Assembly (NCBI GenBank): GCA_946623195.1
Contig: CAMOQW010000042.1
Location: 1-15,653, forward strand
Direction of reading: 5' to 3'
Length of the DNA stretch: 15,653 nt
From: an uncultured Prevotella sp.
GTDB taxonomy: Bacteria; Bacteroidota; Bacteroidia; Bacteroidales; Bacteroidaceae
The notes beneath the pieces are model-generated. The model was not told the DNA's origin. It saw only the letters and a program-made list of their open reading frames with translations, and did not search any database. This document shows, piece by piece, positions 7,782 through 14,440 of the stretch (positions are counted from its first letter, which is position 1; each line of letters begins with the position of its first letter). A program made the position numbers and the translations under genes.

Positions 7782-8762
7782 ATGAGCAGCATGATTAAAA
7801 CCAAGGTAATAGGTGTCCATATTGACGTGGCGGTCACGGTGATTGCCGTCGTGGACCAGCGAGGCAACATCATTGCCGAAGACCGGCTGGTGACCACCGA
7901 TTTTCCTGATGTCAACCACTTTCTGGAAGCTCTCAGCGAGCGCATCATCCTGTTGGCAGAGGCCAACGGAGGCTATGACGAGATTCGGTCGGTCGGCATG
8001 GGTGCACCGAGTGCCAACTTCCTGACGGCCAGCATCGAGAATGCCGGCAACCTGCCGTGGAAGGGCATCATACCCATGGCCGCCATGTTGCGCGACCGTA
8101 TCGGCCTGGCCGTAGCTCTGGGCAACGACGTCCATACCATCGGCATGGGCGAGAGCGTCTATGGTGCCGGACACGGTATGCAGAATTTCGTGGTGGTCAT
8201 GATTGGCGACTGCGGTCTGGGCAGCTGTATCTTCATCAACGGACAGCCTCACCTGGGCATGAACGGCTCGGCCGGTGAACTGGGCCACTGTTGTGTGGAC
8301 GATGGCGGACGCTTGTGCAACTGCGGGCGACACGGCTGTCTGGAGGAGTATGTGTCCATCCGGGGCATTGAGCAGACCGCCCGTGAGCTGCTGACAGCGA
8401 GCGATGAGCCGAGTCTGATGCGCAACCTGAGTGAACTGACCCCCATGGCCATCGGCGCGTGTGCCGACCAGGGCGATGCCCTGGCTAAGGAGGTGTGGCG
8501 CCGGACAGGTTTCTTTCTGGGTTTGGGACTGGCCAACATGGCTACGGTGGTAGACCCGGAGGCCATCATTCTGACCGGTAAGCTGACATCGTTCAGCAAA
8601 TGGCTGATTGCCCCCACCCAGGAGGCTTTTGACGAAAACGTGTTCCAGAACATCCGCGACAAGGTGAAACTGGTTATCTCGGTACTGAGCGACAATGAGC
8701 GCAACGTGCTGGGTGCTGCGGCACTGGCCTGGACGGTGAAGGAGTATTCGCTGTTTAAGTAA
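7782..8762 (+). CDS. ROK-family protein 2 of 3, retains the catalytic Asp
   Basis: A 326-residue ROK paralogue lying 14 bases after the first. It is the only one of the three with the catalytic base, Asp116 in NDVHTIGMGE. Its first phosphate loop is the worst preserved: the usual Asp is His13 and the glycines are gone (GVHIDVA). The second phosphate loop has a one-residue insertion (IGDCGLGSC). Sugar and zinc elements are intact: NLPWKG, GELGH with His169, the C-x-C-G-x-x-G-C cluster and its following CLE. No DNA-binding domain is present. Glucokinase-type ROK enzymes phosphorylate hexoses at O-6; whether this one does is doubtful given the poor ATP loop. Alternatives are a sugar-binding subunit that complements its neighbours, or a kinase with an altered phosphate donor. 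The C-terminal VKEYSLFK is shared with the flanking copies. Confidence 0.85.
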   Translation: MSSMIKTKVIGVHIDVAVTVIAVVDQRGNIIAEDRLVTTDFPDVNHFLEALSERIILLAEANGGYDEIRSVGMGAPSANFLTASIENAGNLPWKGIIPMAAMLRDRIGLAVALGNDVHTIGMGESVYGAGHGMQNFVVVMIGDCGLGSCIFINGQPHLGMNGSAGELGHCCVDDGGRLCNCGRHGCLEEYVSIRGIEQTARELLTASDEPSLMRNLSELTPMAIGACADQGDALAKEVWRRTGFFLGLGLANMATVVDPEAIILTGKLTSFSKWLIAPTQEAFDENVFQNIRDKVKLVISVLSDNERNVLGAAALAWTVKEYSLFK

Positions 8763-8797
8763 AGTGATTAAAACGGGAAACAATCATCAAACTAACT

Positions 8798-9778
8798 ATG
8801 GAACTGACAAATGTTAAGAATTTAGTGGTAGGCGTCGATATCGGTATCGCAATGACCACCTATGCTGTTGTAGACCTTCGGGGAGAGATTTACGCCCAGG
8901 ACACCTTAAAGACGTTAGACTATCCGAACTTCGACAATTTCCTGGCTGTGCTCTGCGACAGGATTGTCCAGATGGTAGAGGCCAACGGCGGCTATCAGGC
9001 CGTGCGCTCCGTGGGAGTCTGCTGCCCCAGCAGCAACTATCTGACGGGCTGCATCGAGAATGCCTCCAATCTGGCCTGGAAGGGCATCATACCCCTGGCA
9101 GCACTGATGCGCGACCGCCTGGGACTGGCTGTTGCTCTGGGCAATAATCCGCAGTGTACGGCATTAGGCGAGCAGGCCTTTGGTGCCGCTCATGGCATGA
9201 AAGACTTCATCATCATCACCTTGGGGCACGGTCTGGGCAGCTGCTTCTTCTCCAATGGCAGGGTACACTTGGGCAACAAGGGCTTTGCCGGCGAGGTGGG
9301 CCACACCTGTGTGGTGCCCGACGGACGCAAGTGCGGCTGTGGCAATACGGGTTGCTTAGAGGCCTATTGTGCTCATAAGGGCATTATCCGCACGGCTCAG
9401 GAGCTGATGGCCGAGACCGACGAGCCGAGTCTGATGCGCCAGGTGAAGGAACTGACGCCCAAAGTCATTGCCTCGTTGTGCGACCAGGGCGACAAGCTGG
9501 CCATTGAGGTGTACCGCCGTACAGGTGACATGTTGGGGCGCGGACTGGCCAACTATGCTTCCATCCTCAATCCGGAGGCCATCATCATCACGGGCGGCGT
9601 CCGCTATGCCGGCAAATGGCTGCTGGAACCTGCTGAGGAAGCTTTCGAGAAACACGTGTTCCATAACATTAAGGGTCAGACCAAGATTATCGTCTCGTCG
9701 CTCAAGGATGGCGAGCGTGACGTGTTGGGAGCCTCGGTGTTGGCTTGGCAGGTGAAGGAGTATTCACTGTTTCTGTAA
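8798..9778 (+). CDS. ROK-family protein 3 of 3, degenerate glucokinase-like
   Basis: A 326-residue ROK paralogue, 35 bases after the second copy. The first phosphate loop is the least altered of the three (Asp14-Ile-Gly-Ile-Ala, one glycine left), and the C-terminal ITGGV glycine pair is kept, unlike the other two (FAGKV, LTGKL). The catalytic Asp is again Asn117 (NNPQCTALGE), and the second phosphate loop reads LGHGLGSC. Sugar and zinc elements are intact: NLAWKG, GEVGH, the C-x-C-G-x-x-G-C cluster and CLE. By eye it resembles copy 1 more closely than copy 2 around the active site (GEQAFGAAHGMKDF occurs in both). It probably binds sugar with little or no kinase activity. The gene ends inside a heptanucleotide repeat that runs into the thioesterase start, so transcription probably continues into the menaquinone genes. 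Confidence 0.85.
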   Translation: MELTNVKNLVVGVDIGIAMTTYAVVDLRGEIYAQDTLKTLDYPNFDNFLAVLCDRIVQMVEANGGYQAVRSVGVCCPSSNYLTGCIENASNLAWKGIIPLAALMRDRLGLAVALGNNPQCTALGEQAFGAAHGMKDFIIITLGHGLGSCFFSNGRVHLGNKGFAGEVGHTCVVPDGRKCGCGNTGCLEAYCAHKGIIRTAQELMAETDEPSLMRQVKELTPKVIASLCDQGDKLAIEVYRRTGDMLGRGLANYASILNPEAIIITGGVRYAGKWLLEPAEEAFEKHVFHNIKGQTKIIVSSLKDGERDVLGASVLAWQVKEYSLFL

Positions 9779-9812
9779 GTGAGAAGTGAAAAATGAAAAG
9801 TGAAAAATGGAT
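9778..9812 (+). repeat. Heptanucleotide tandem repeat spanning the ROK3 stop and thioesterase start
   Basis: Five consecutive 7-base units: AGTGAGA, AGTGAAA, AATGAAA, AGTGAAA, AATGGAT. The array begins at the last base of the ROK3 stop codon, and its last unit supplies the ATG of the thioesterase. The third unit contains another ATG (9793) that opens a 7-codon frame (MKSEKWM) ending at TAG 9814-9816, just inside the thioesterase gene. Confidence 0.7.
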
Positions 9813-10220
9813 GTAGAAAGAATCAACGCCATCATAGCTTCGAAACCCAATTTAAGTACGGCCCTCGGGATGGAGTTTATCTCTACTCCTGAGGACGATA
9901 CTTGTATGGCACGCATGCGTGTGGACGAGCGCAACCGCCAGCCCTTCGGCTTCCTGAGTGGCGGAGCCTCGCTGGCTTTGGCCGAGAATGTGGCGGGAGT
10001 GGGCTCCTCTGCCTTATGTGCCGACAGCGCCTGCGTGGGCATTGAGGTCAGCGGCAGTCATGTGCAGGCGGTGGCCGAGGGCGACACGGTGACAGCCTAC
10101 GCCCGTCTGCAGCATCAGGGCACCACCCTGCATGTGTGGCAGGTAGACATCAGGAATTCTGCCGGAGAGCTGATCTCGACCGTCCGCGTCACCAATTATA
10201 TTATCAAGCATAAGAAATAG
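9807..10220 (+). CDS. Hotdog-fold PaaI/YdiI-type thioesterase, probable DHNA-CoA thioesterase
   Basis: A 137-residue single hotdog domain, normal length for the PaaI/YdiI family. The motif QPFGFLSGGASLALAE (Gln45 to Glu60) matches the active-site helix of YdiI-like 1,4-dihydroxy-2-naphthoyl-CoA thioesterases. Glu60 is the expected catalytic carboxylate and Gln45 is also kept. The His that precedes the glycine pair in E. coli YdiI is Ser51 here. The thioester hydrolysis yields 1,4-dihydroxy-2-naphthoate for menaquinone synthesis. The assignment rests mainly on position: menF follows 5 bases later and menD directly after. Without that context it could be any small acyl-CoA thioesterase. The start codon lies within the heptamer array at 9778-9812. 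Confidence 0.8.
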   Translation: MDVERINAIIASKPNLSTALGMEFISTPEDDTCMARMRVDERNRQPFGFLSGGASLALAENVAGVGSSALCADSACVGIEVSGSHVQAVAEGDTVTAYARLQHQGTTLHVWQVDIRNSAGELISTVRVTNYIIKHKK

Positions 10221-10225
10221 CCGCC

Positions 10226-11233
10226 ATGCAGGGATTCGCACTATTCCGTCTGTCTTACGCAACAGACTATACGCTGCTTTCCGGTCAGGTGCATGAGGTG
10301 CTGTCGTGTGCAGAGCTGAGCGGACGGCAGGGCTTTGTCATAGCCCCCTTTGCACCGTCTGCCGAGCGTCCTGTGCTCATCATCAGCCCGGATAGGGTGG
10401 AGGGGAACTGCGACGACTTCGATCCCGTCGAACTGGCGGCCATCACCGATGCTTCTGCCGACTCCCGGTCTGATTATCATATCGACTTTGCCAACTTCCA
10501 TGCCCACCTAATGAACGGTGATTTCCAGAAACTCGTTCTGTCGCGGAGTATCTGTCTGCCACGACAACCCCATGATACTCCCCTGCAACTGTTTCAGCGC
10601 GCCTGCCGGAAATACCCCCGCATGATGATTACACTCGTGGGCACTGAGTGCAGTGGCTTATGGCTGGCCGCCACCCCTGAAATCCTGCTGTCGGGCAGTG
10701 GCGCCCAATGGCAGACGGTAGCTCTGGCGGGAACAATGCCATACGCCGACGATGTGACGTGGAGCGACAAGAACATTCAGGAACAGCGCTATGTGGCTAC
10801 CTACGTCACCGAACAGCTGGAACAGTTTACCAACAGCTTCACCGAGGACGGACCGCACACCATTCGGGCTGGACATCTGGCCCACCTGCGCAGCGACTTC
10901 CATTTTACGCTGTCGCATACGCAGCATATCGGCAGACTGCTGCAGGCCCTGCATCCTACGCCTGCCGTCTGTGGACTGCCCAAGCAGGAGGCTTTTCGGT
11001 TTATCCTGAACAACGAACACCACGACCGCTCTTATTACAGCGGTTTCATGGGGCCCCTGTTTGTCCAGGGACAGACCAACCTGTTCGTTACGCTTCGCTG
11101 TATGCAGATCTTCACCGACGGTTATCGGCTCTATGCCGGCGGCGGACTGCTGAAGGACAGCGACGAGCAGCAGGAATGGCTGGAGACAGAAACCAAGCTC
11201 GACACCATGCGCAACATCATCTTTCATGACTAA
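10226..11233 (+). CDS. menF: Isochorismate synthase, menaquinone pathway
   Basis: A 335-residue chorismate-binding enzyme converting chorismate to isochorismate, the first step of the classical menaquinone pathway. It lacks most of the variable N-terminal part of longer homologues, as is common in this phylum. Visible motifs are KLVLSR (Lys102, the expected general base), AATPEILL (Glu152), LAGT (167-170), HPTPAVCG (243-250), DRSYYSGFMGP (267-277), VTLRCMQ, and AGGGLLKDSDEQQEWLETETK with Glu317, Glu320 and Lys324 at the magnesium and chorismate site. Isochorismate synthase is favoured over anthranilate or salicylate synthase because menD follows directly and no pchB- or trpG-like gene is present. 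The stop and the menD start share one base (TAATG), so translation is coupled. Confidence 0.9.
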   Translation: MQGFALFRLSYATDYTLLSGQVHEVLSCAELSGRQGFVIAPFAPSAERPVLIISPDRVEGNCDDFDPVELAAITDASADSRSDYHIDFANFHAHLMNGDFQKLVLSRSICLPRQPHDTPLQLFQRACRKYPRMMITLVGTECSGLWLAATPEILLSGSGAQWQTVALAGTMPYADDVTWSDKNIQEQRYVATYVTEQLEQFTNSFTEDGPHTIRAGHLAHLRSDFHFTLSHTQHIGRLLQALHPTPAVCGLPKQEAFRFILNNEHHDRSYYSGFMGPLFVQGQTNLFVTLRCMQIFTDGYRLYAGGGLLKDSDEQQEWLETETKLDTMRNIIFHD

Positions 11234-12768
11234 TGTATAGCAACAAAGAAAACGTCAACATACTGACTGCCCTGCTGGTGGCTCACGGCATCCGTCATGC
11301 AGTGGTGTGCCCGGGCAGTCGCAATGCTCCCATCGTTCATAACCTCAACGAGTGTCAAGACATCCGGTGCTATCCCGTCACCGACGAGCGTTCGGCAGGC
11401 TTCTATGCTCTGGGCATGACGCAGCGCCTGAAGCACCCTGTGGTGGTGTGTGTCACCAGTGGTACGGCCCTGCTCAATCTGGCTCCTGCCGTAGCTGAGG
11501 CCTACTATCAGCACCGTCCGTTGGTGGTGGTCAGTGCCGACCGCCCTCAGCAGTGGATTGACCAGTTGGACGGTCAGACGCTGCCACAACCTGATGCCCT
11601 CGGCCGTTTTGTTCGTTGTGCGGTCTCACTGCCCGAACCTCATGATGCCGACACACGATGGTATTGCAACCGTCTGGTGAACGAGGCGCTGATGGAGCAT
11701 GATGGCCCTGTACATATCAACGTGCCTATCACGGAACCGCTGTTCGAATTCTCGGTGGCTGCCTTGCCCTCGGAACGAAAGATAGAGCTGACGCCTGCCG
11801 ACATGCCGCCTCATGTGCTGAGTCATGTCTGTCGCATGTTTATGCAGTCCAAGCGCCCCATGCTGATAGCCGGTCAACCTATGAATCCGCTTTTTGACGA
11901 GGCTGTCAGCTTGGTGGATGGCGACGAGCGCTATGTGCCCGACTTTGTGCTCTATACCGGAGGCAGCATCGTGAGCAAGCGTTTCAAGCATTTCCTGCGC
12001 AAGGCCAAGGAGACGTGGGTGGTCAACAGGATGGGGGAGGTGACCGATACCTTCCAAAACCTTACCCATGTGGTGCAGGGTGATGCCGACGTGGTGGCCG
12101 ACCAGATACGCTTCCTGATTGAACAGCAACCTCATCCCTTCGTGCAGCTGTGGAACGAACTGTTAGCCAAGGTGCAAGCCCGTGCCGATGCCTACCGGCC
12201 CGACTATTCCCAGATGGCTGCCGTGAAATTCCTGGAGCAGCAGGCCGCCCAATATCCTATGCCTATGACCTTCCACTATGCCAATTCGCAGGCCATACGG
12301 CTGGCCAATATCTATGCGCGCCACCCCGTCTACTGCAATCGGGGTGTCAATGGCATTGAGGGTTCGCTGTCTACGGCAGCAGGCTTCTCCTGTGTGACCG
12401 ACGAACCCGTGTGCTGCGTTATTGGCGACCTCAGCTTCTTCTACGACCAGAATGCCCTGTGGAACCAGAACCTGCGTGGCAATCTGCGCATCCTGCTGCT
12501 CAACAATGGCAGAGGTGGCATCTTCAATATGCTGCCCGGTCTGGAGCAGAGTGCTGCCCGTGACACGCTGGTGGCCGCCAGTCACCACACGTCGGCAGCA
12601 GGCATCTGCCAGCAGAACGATGTCGTGTATCTCAAGGCCGAAAATCTCGAAGAGATGCAACATGGCATCCGTTCCCTGTTGGAAACGGATAGCCGACGCC
12701 CCGTCCTGCTGGAAGTCTTCACCGATGCTTCGGAAGACGAGCGGGTGAGGGCCGCTTTCAATATTTGA
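11233..12768 (+). CDS. menD: SEPHCHC synthase MenD, short with an apparent internal deletion
   Basis: A 511-residue thiamine-diphosphate enzyme that joins isochorismate and 2-oxoglutarate to form 2-succinyl-5-enolpyruvyl-6-hydroxy-3-cyclohexene-1-carboxylate. Motifs are intact in the N-terminal domain (PGSRNAP, TDERSAGF with Glu52 activating the cofactor, TSGTALLNL, VSADRP) and the C-terminal domain (GIEGSLSTAAG, GDLSFFYDQNALW at 398-410, LLLNNGRGGIFNMLPG). The family is usually 550-580 residues. The shortfall maps to the middle domain: after MLIAGQ (210-215) only PMNPL separates it from FDEAVSLV (221-228), where homologues have several tens more residues. The frame is not broken. This could be a real lineage-specific shortening, a mutation that harms the fold, or an assembly error. 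It overlaps menF by one base and the minus-strand kinase by 11 bases at its end. menB, menC and menE are not adjacent. Confidence 0.9.
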   Translation: MYSNKENVNILTALLVAHGIRHAVVCPGSRNAPIVHNLNECQDIRCYPVTDERSAGFYALGMTQRLKHPVVVCVTSGTALLNLAPAVAEAYYQHRPLVVVSADRPQQWIDQLDGQTLPQPDALGRFVRCAVSLPEPHDADTRWYCNRLVNEALMEHDGPVHINVPITEPLFEFSVAALPSERKIELTPADMPPHVLSHVCRMFMQSKRPMLIAGQPMNPLFDEAVSLVDGDERYVPDFVLYTGGSIVSKRFKHFLRKAKETWVVNRMGEVTDTFQNLTHVVQGDADVVADQIRFLIEQQPHPFVQLWNELLAKVQARADAYRPDYSQMAAVKFLEQQAAQYPMPMTFHYANSQAIRLANIYARHPVYCNRGVNGIEGSLSTAAGFSCVTDEPVCCVIGDLSFFYDQNALWNQNLRGNLRILLLNNGRGGIFNMLPGLEQSAARDTLVAASHHTSAAGICQQNDVVYLKAENLEEMQHGIRSLLETDSRRPVLLEVFTDASEDERVRAAFNI

Positions 12769-14437
12769 ACGACGAACCGCCTACAAACTCGCGCATGATG
12801 GAGGTGGGCGGAATCTCCTTGTCTGATACGGGTAGGAAGAAGTGGATGAACTTCAGCAGACGGTGCGCCTCGGCATATTCAGGACAGTTGCGCGGAACCT
12901 GCGACAGGATGAGCTCTGCATGGGTGCGCAGCACGGCAAATTCGATGTTCAGCGCTGAGTTGAACATCACGTCGGCAGTCTCCTGGAAGGGGAATATCCA
13001 TTGGTCTTCTGCCTGACACACGTTCTTCCACTGGCTGATAGTCTGCTTGGCACTGAAGGCTCCCTTGTTGTAGTCGCGGATGATGCGGCGCAGCAGTCGG
13101 TTGTCGCGGGTGGGAATCCAGTTGTGGTCGTCTAACGAGATGCTGGTCAGTGCCGAGATGTAAATCTTGTATTTTACGTCGTCGGGAATCTGTTGGGTCA
13201 GCAGCGGGTTGAGGGCGTGGATGCCCTCGATAATCAGCACGGTGTCGCCTGCCAACTTCAGCTTCTTGCCGTTCCATTCGCGCTTGCCCGTCACGAAGTT
13301 GTATTCGGGAATTTCCACACGTTCGCCTTTCATAAGCCGCAGCAAGTGGTCTTCCAGCAGGGCGTGCTCGACGGTGTCGATGTTGTCGAAGTCGTAGTCG
13401 CCATTGGGCAGCTTGGGGGTGTCGACGCGATTCACGAAGTAGTCGTCGGTAGAGAATGAGATTGGTCGCAGGCCACAGGCTAGCAGTTGGACGCTCAGAC
13501 GTTTACAGAACGTGGTCTTGCCCGAGCTGGAAGGACCGGTGATGAGCACCAGTCGCACGGGGTTCTTCTTACGATGGAAGCGGCGGTCTATCTCTTCTGC
13601 TATCTGCACAATCTTCTTCTCCTGTAGGGCCTCGCTCACCTGGATGAGTTCTGAGGCATGGCCGCGCTGGATGGCTTTGTTGACATCGCCGGCATTCGAG
13701 AGTCGCATGATGATGTCCCAGCGCGTCTTCTCGGCAAACATCTCGAATGTCTTGGGCTGTTCCACCCATTCAGCCAACAGGGTAGGGTTGTTCCAGTCGG
13801 GTACGCGCAACAGCAGTCCATCCTCGTAGCGTTCCAGTCCCCACACCTTCAGATAACCTGCCGAGGGTACGAGCGGACCGTAATAGTAGTCGACGGTATC
13901 GCCCAGCGTGTAGTAGTCGGAATAAACCTGTCCGCTGGTCTCCAGCAACTTCACTTTGTCGGAGAAACCACGGTCGCTGAACACGCGGATGGTCTCCTCG
14001 GTGGTTGCCTCCGTACGTCGGAACGGCATGTCGAGGTCGATGATTTCCTGCATTCGCTGGCGAATGTTGCTGACATCGTCGTCCGTCAGGGCTTCGCCCG
14101 AGCGCTTCTTGAAGTTGCAGTAGTAGCCTCGGCACAGCGAGTGCTCGATAAACAGCTTGGAACCCGGGAAGAGGTCCTGGGTAGACTTGTATAGCACGAA
14201 GCTGAGCGAGCGCACATAGACCCGATGGCCGGAACCTTCGCGGGCATCGAGAAACTCCACGTCGCGATTCTGAAACAGCCGGAACTTGAGTCCCTGCGAC
14301 ACGTTATTGACTTTGGCCGACACCACGGGGTAGGGCAGACGGATGTCGTCGGCAAACTCCTGGTAGACGTCTAACAACGAGGCGCCCTCCGGGAAACTCT
14401 TGGTGATGTTGTTGTTTTTGCAGCGGATTTGTAACAT
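12758..14437 (-). CDS. TGS-domain nucleoside kinase (uridine kinase-like)
   Basis: A 559-residue protein with an N-terminal TGS domain (about 1-65), a region resembling the second additional domain of threonyl-tRNA synthetase (about 70-225), a linker, and a P-loop kinase of the uridine kinase/phosphoribulokinase type (about 290-510). Kinase motifs are GPSSSGKTTF (301-310), STDDYF (329-334), EGIHALNP (404-411) and a lid region RDNRLLRRIIRDY (444-456). Of the editing-type His pair expected in the tRNA-synthetase-like part, His99 is kept but the second is Arg103 (HSLCR), so editing activity is unlikely. The kinase half probably phosphorylates a nucleoside such as uridine or cytidine; the TGS part may sense a nucleotide. 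This fused architecture is normal in Bacteroidota. The start codon lies 3 bases after the radical SAM stop, so the two form an operon. Confidence 0.88.
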   Translation of the reverse strand: MLQIRCKNNNITKSFPEGASLLDVYQEFADDIRLPYPVVSAKVNNVSQGLKFRLFQNRDVEFLDAREGSGHRVYVRSLSFVLYKSTQDLFPGSKLFIEHSLCRGYYCNFKKRSGEALTDDDVSNIRQRMQEIIDLDMPFRRTEATTEETIRVFSDRGFSDKVKLLETSGQVYSDYYTLGDTVDYYYGPLVPSAGYLKVWGLERYEDGLLLRVPDWNNPTLLAEWVEQPKTFEMFAEKTRWDIIMRLSNAGDVNKAIQRGHASELIQVSEALQEKKIVQIAEEIDRRFHRKKNPVRLVLITGPSSSGKTTFCKRLSVQLLACGLRPISFSTDDYFVNRVDTPKLPNGDYDFDNIDTVEHALLEDHLLRLMKGERVEIPEYNFVTGKREWNGKKLKLAGDTVLIIEGIHALNPLLTQQIPDDVKYKIYISALTSISLDDHNWIPTRDNRLLRRIIRDYNKGAFSAKQTISQWKNVCQAEDQWIFPFQETADVMFNSALNIEFAVLRTHAELILSQVPRNCPEYAEAHRLLKFIHFFLPVSDKEIPPTSIMREFVGGSSFKY

Positions 14438-14440
14438 AGT

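Noticed and set aside
7542..8783. 413-codon open frame antisense to ROK protein 2
   Set aside because: It mirrors codon bias of the ROK gene and spans a real gene boundary. The product is low in information and resembles no family I know.
6787..9778. ROK proteins as NagC/XylR-type transcriptional repressors
   Set aside because: All three begin directly with the actin-like fold and have kinase-type length, with no room for a helix-turn-helix domain.
10708..11229. Open frame of 173 codons in another frame inside menF
   Set aside because: It overlaps a complete menF with all catalytic motifs and shows no domain of its own.
11233..12768. menD as a pseudogene
   Set aside because: The frame is intact and both cofactor-binding domains have all expected motifs; only an in-frame internal shortening is seen.
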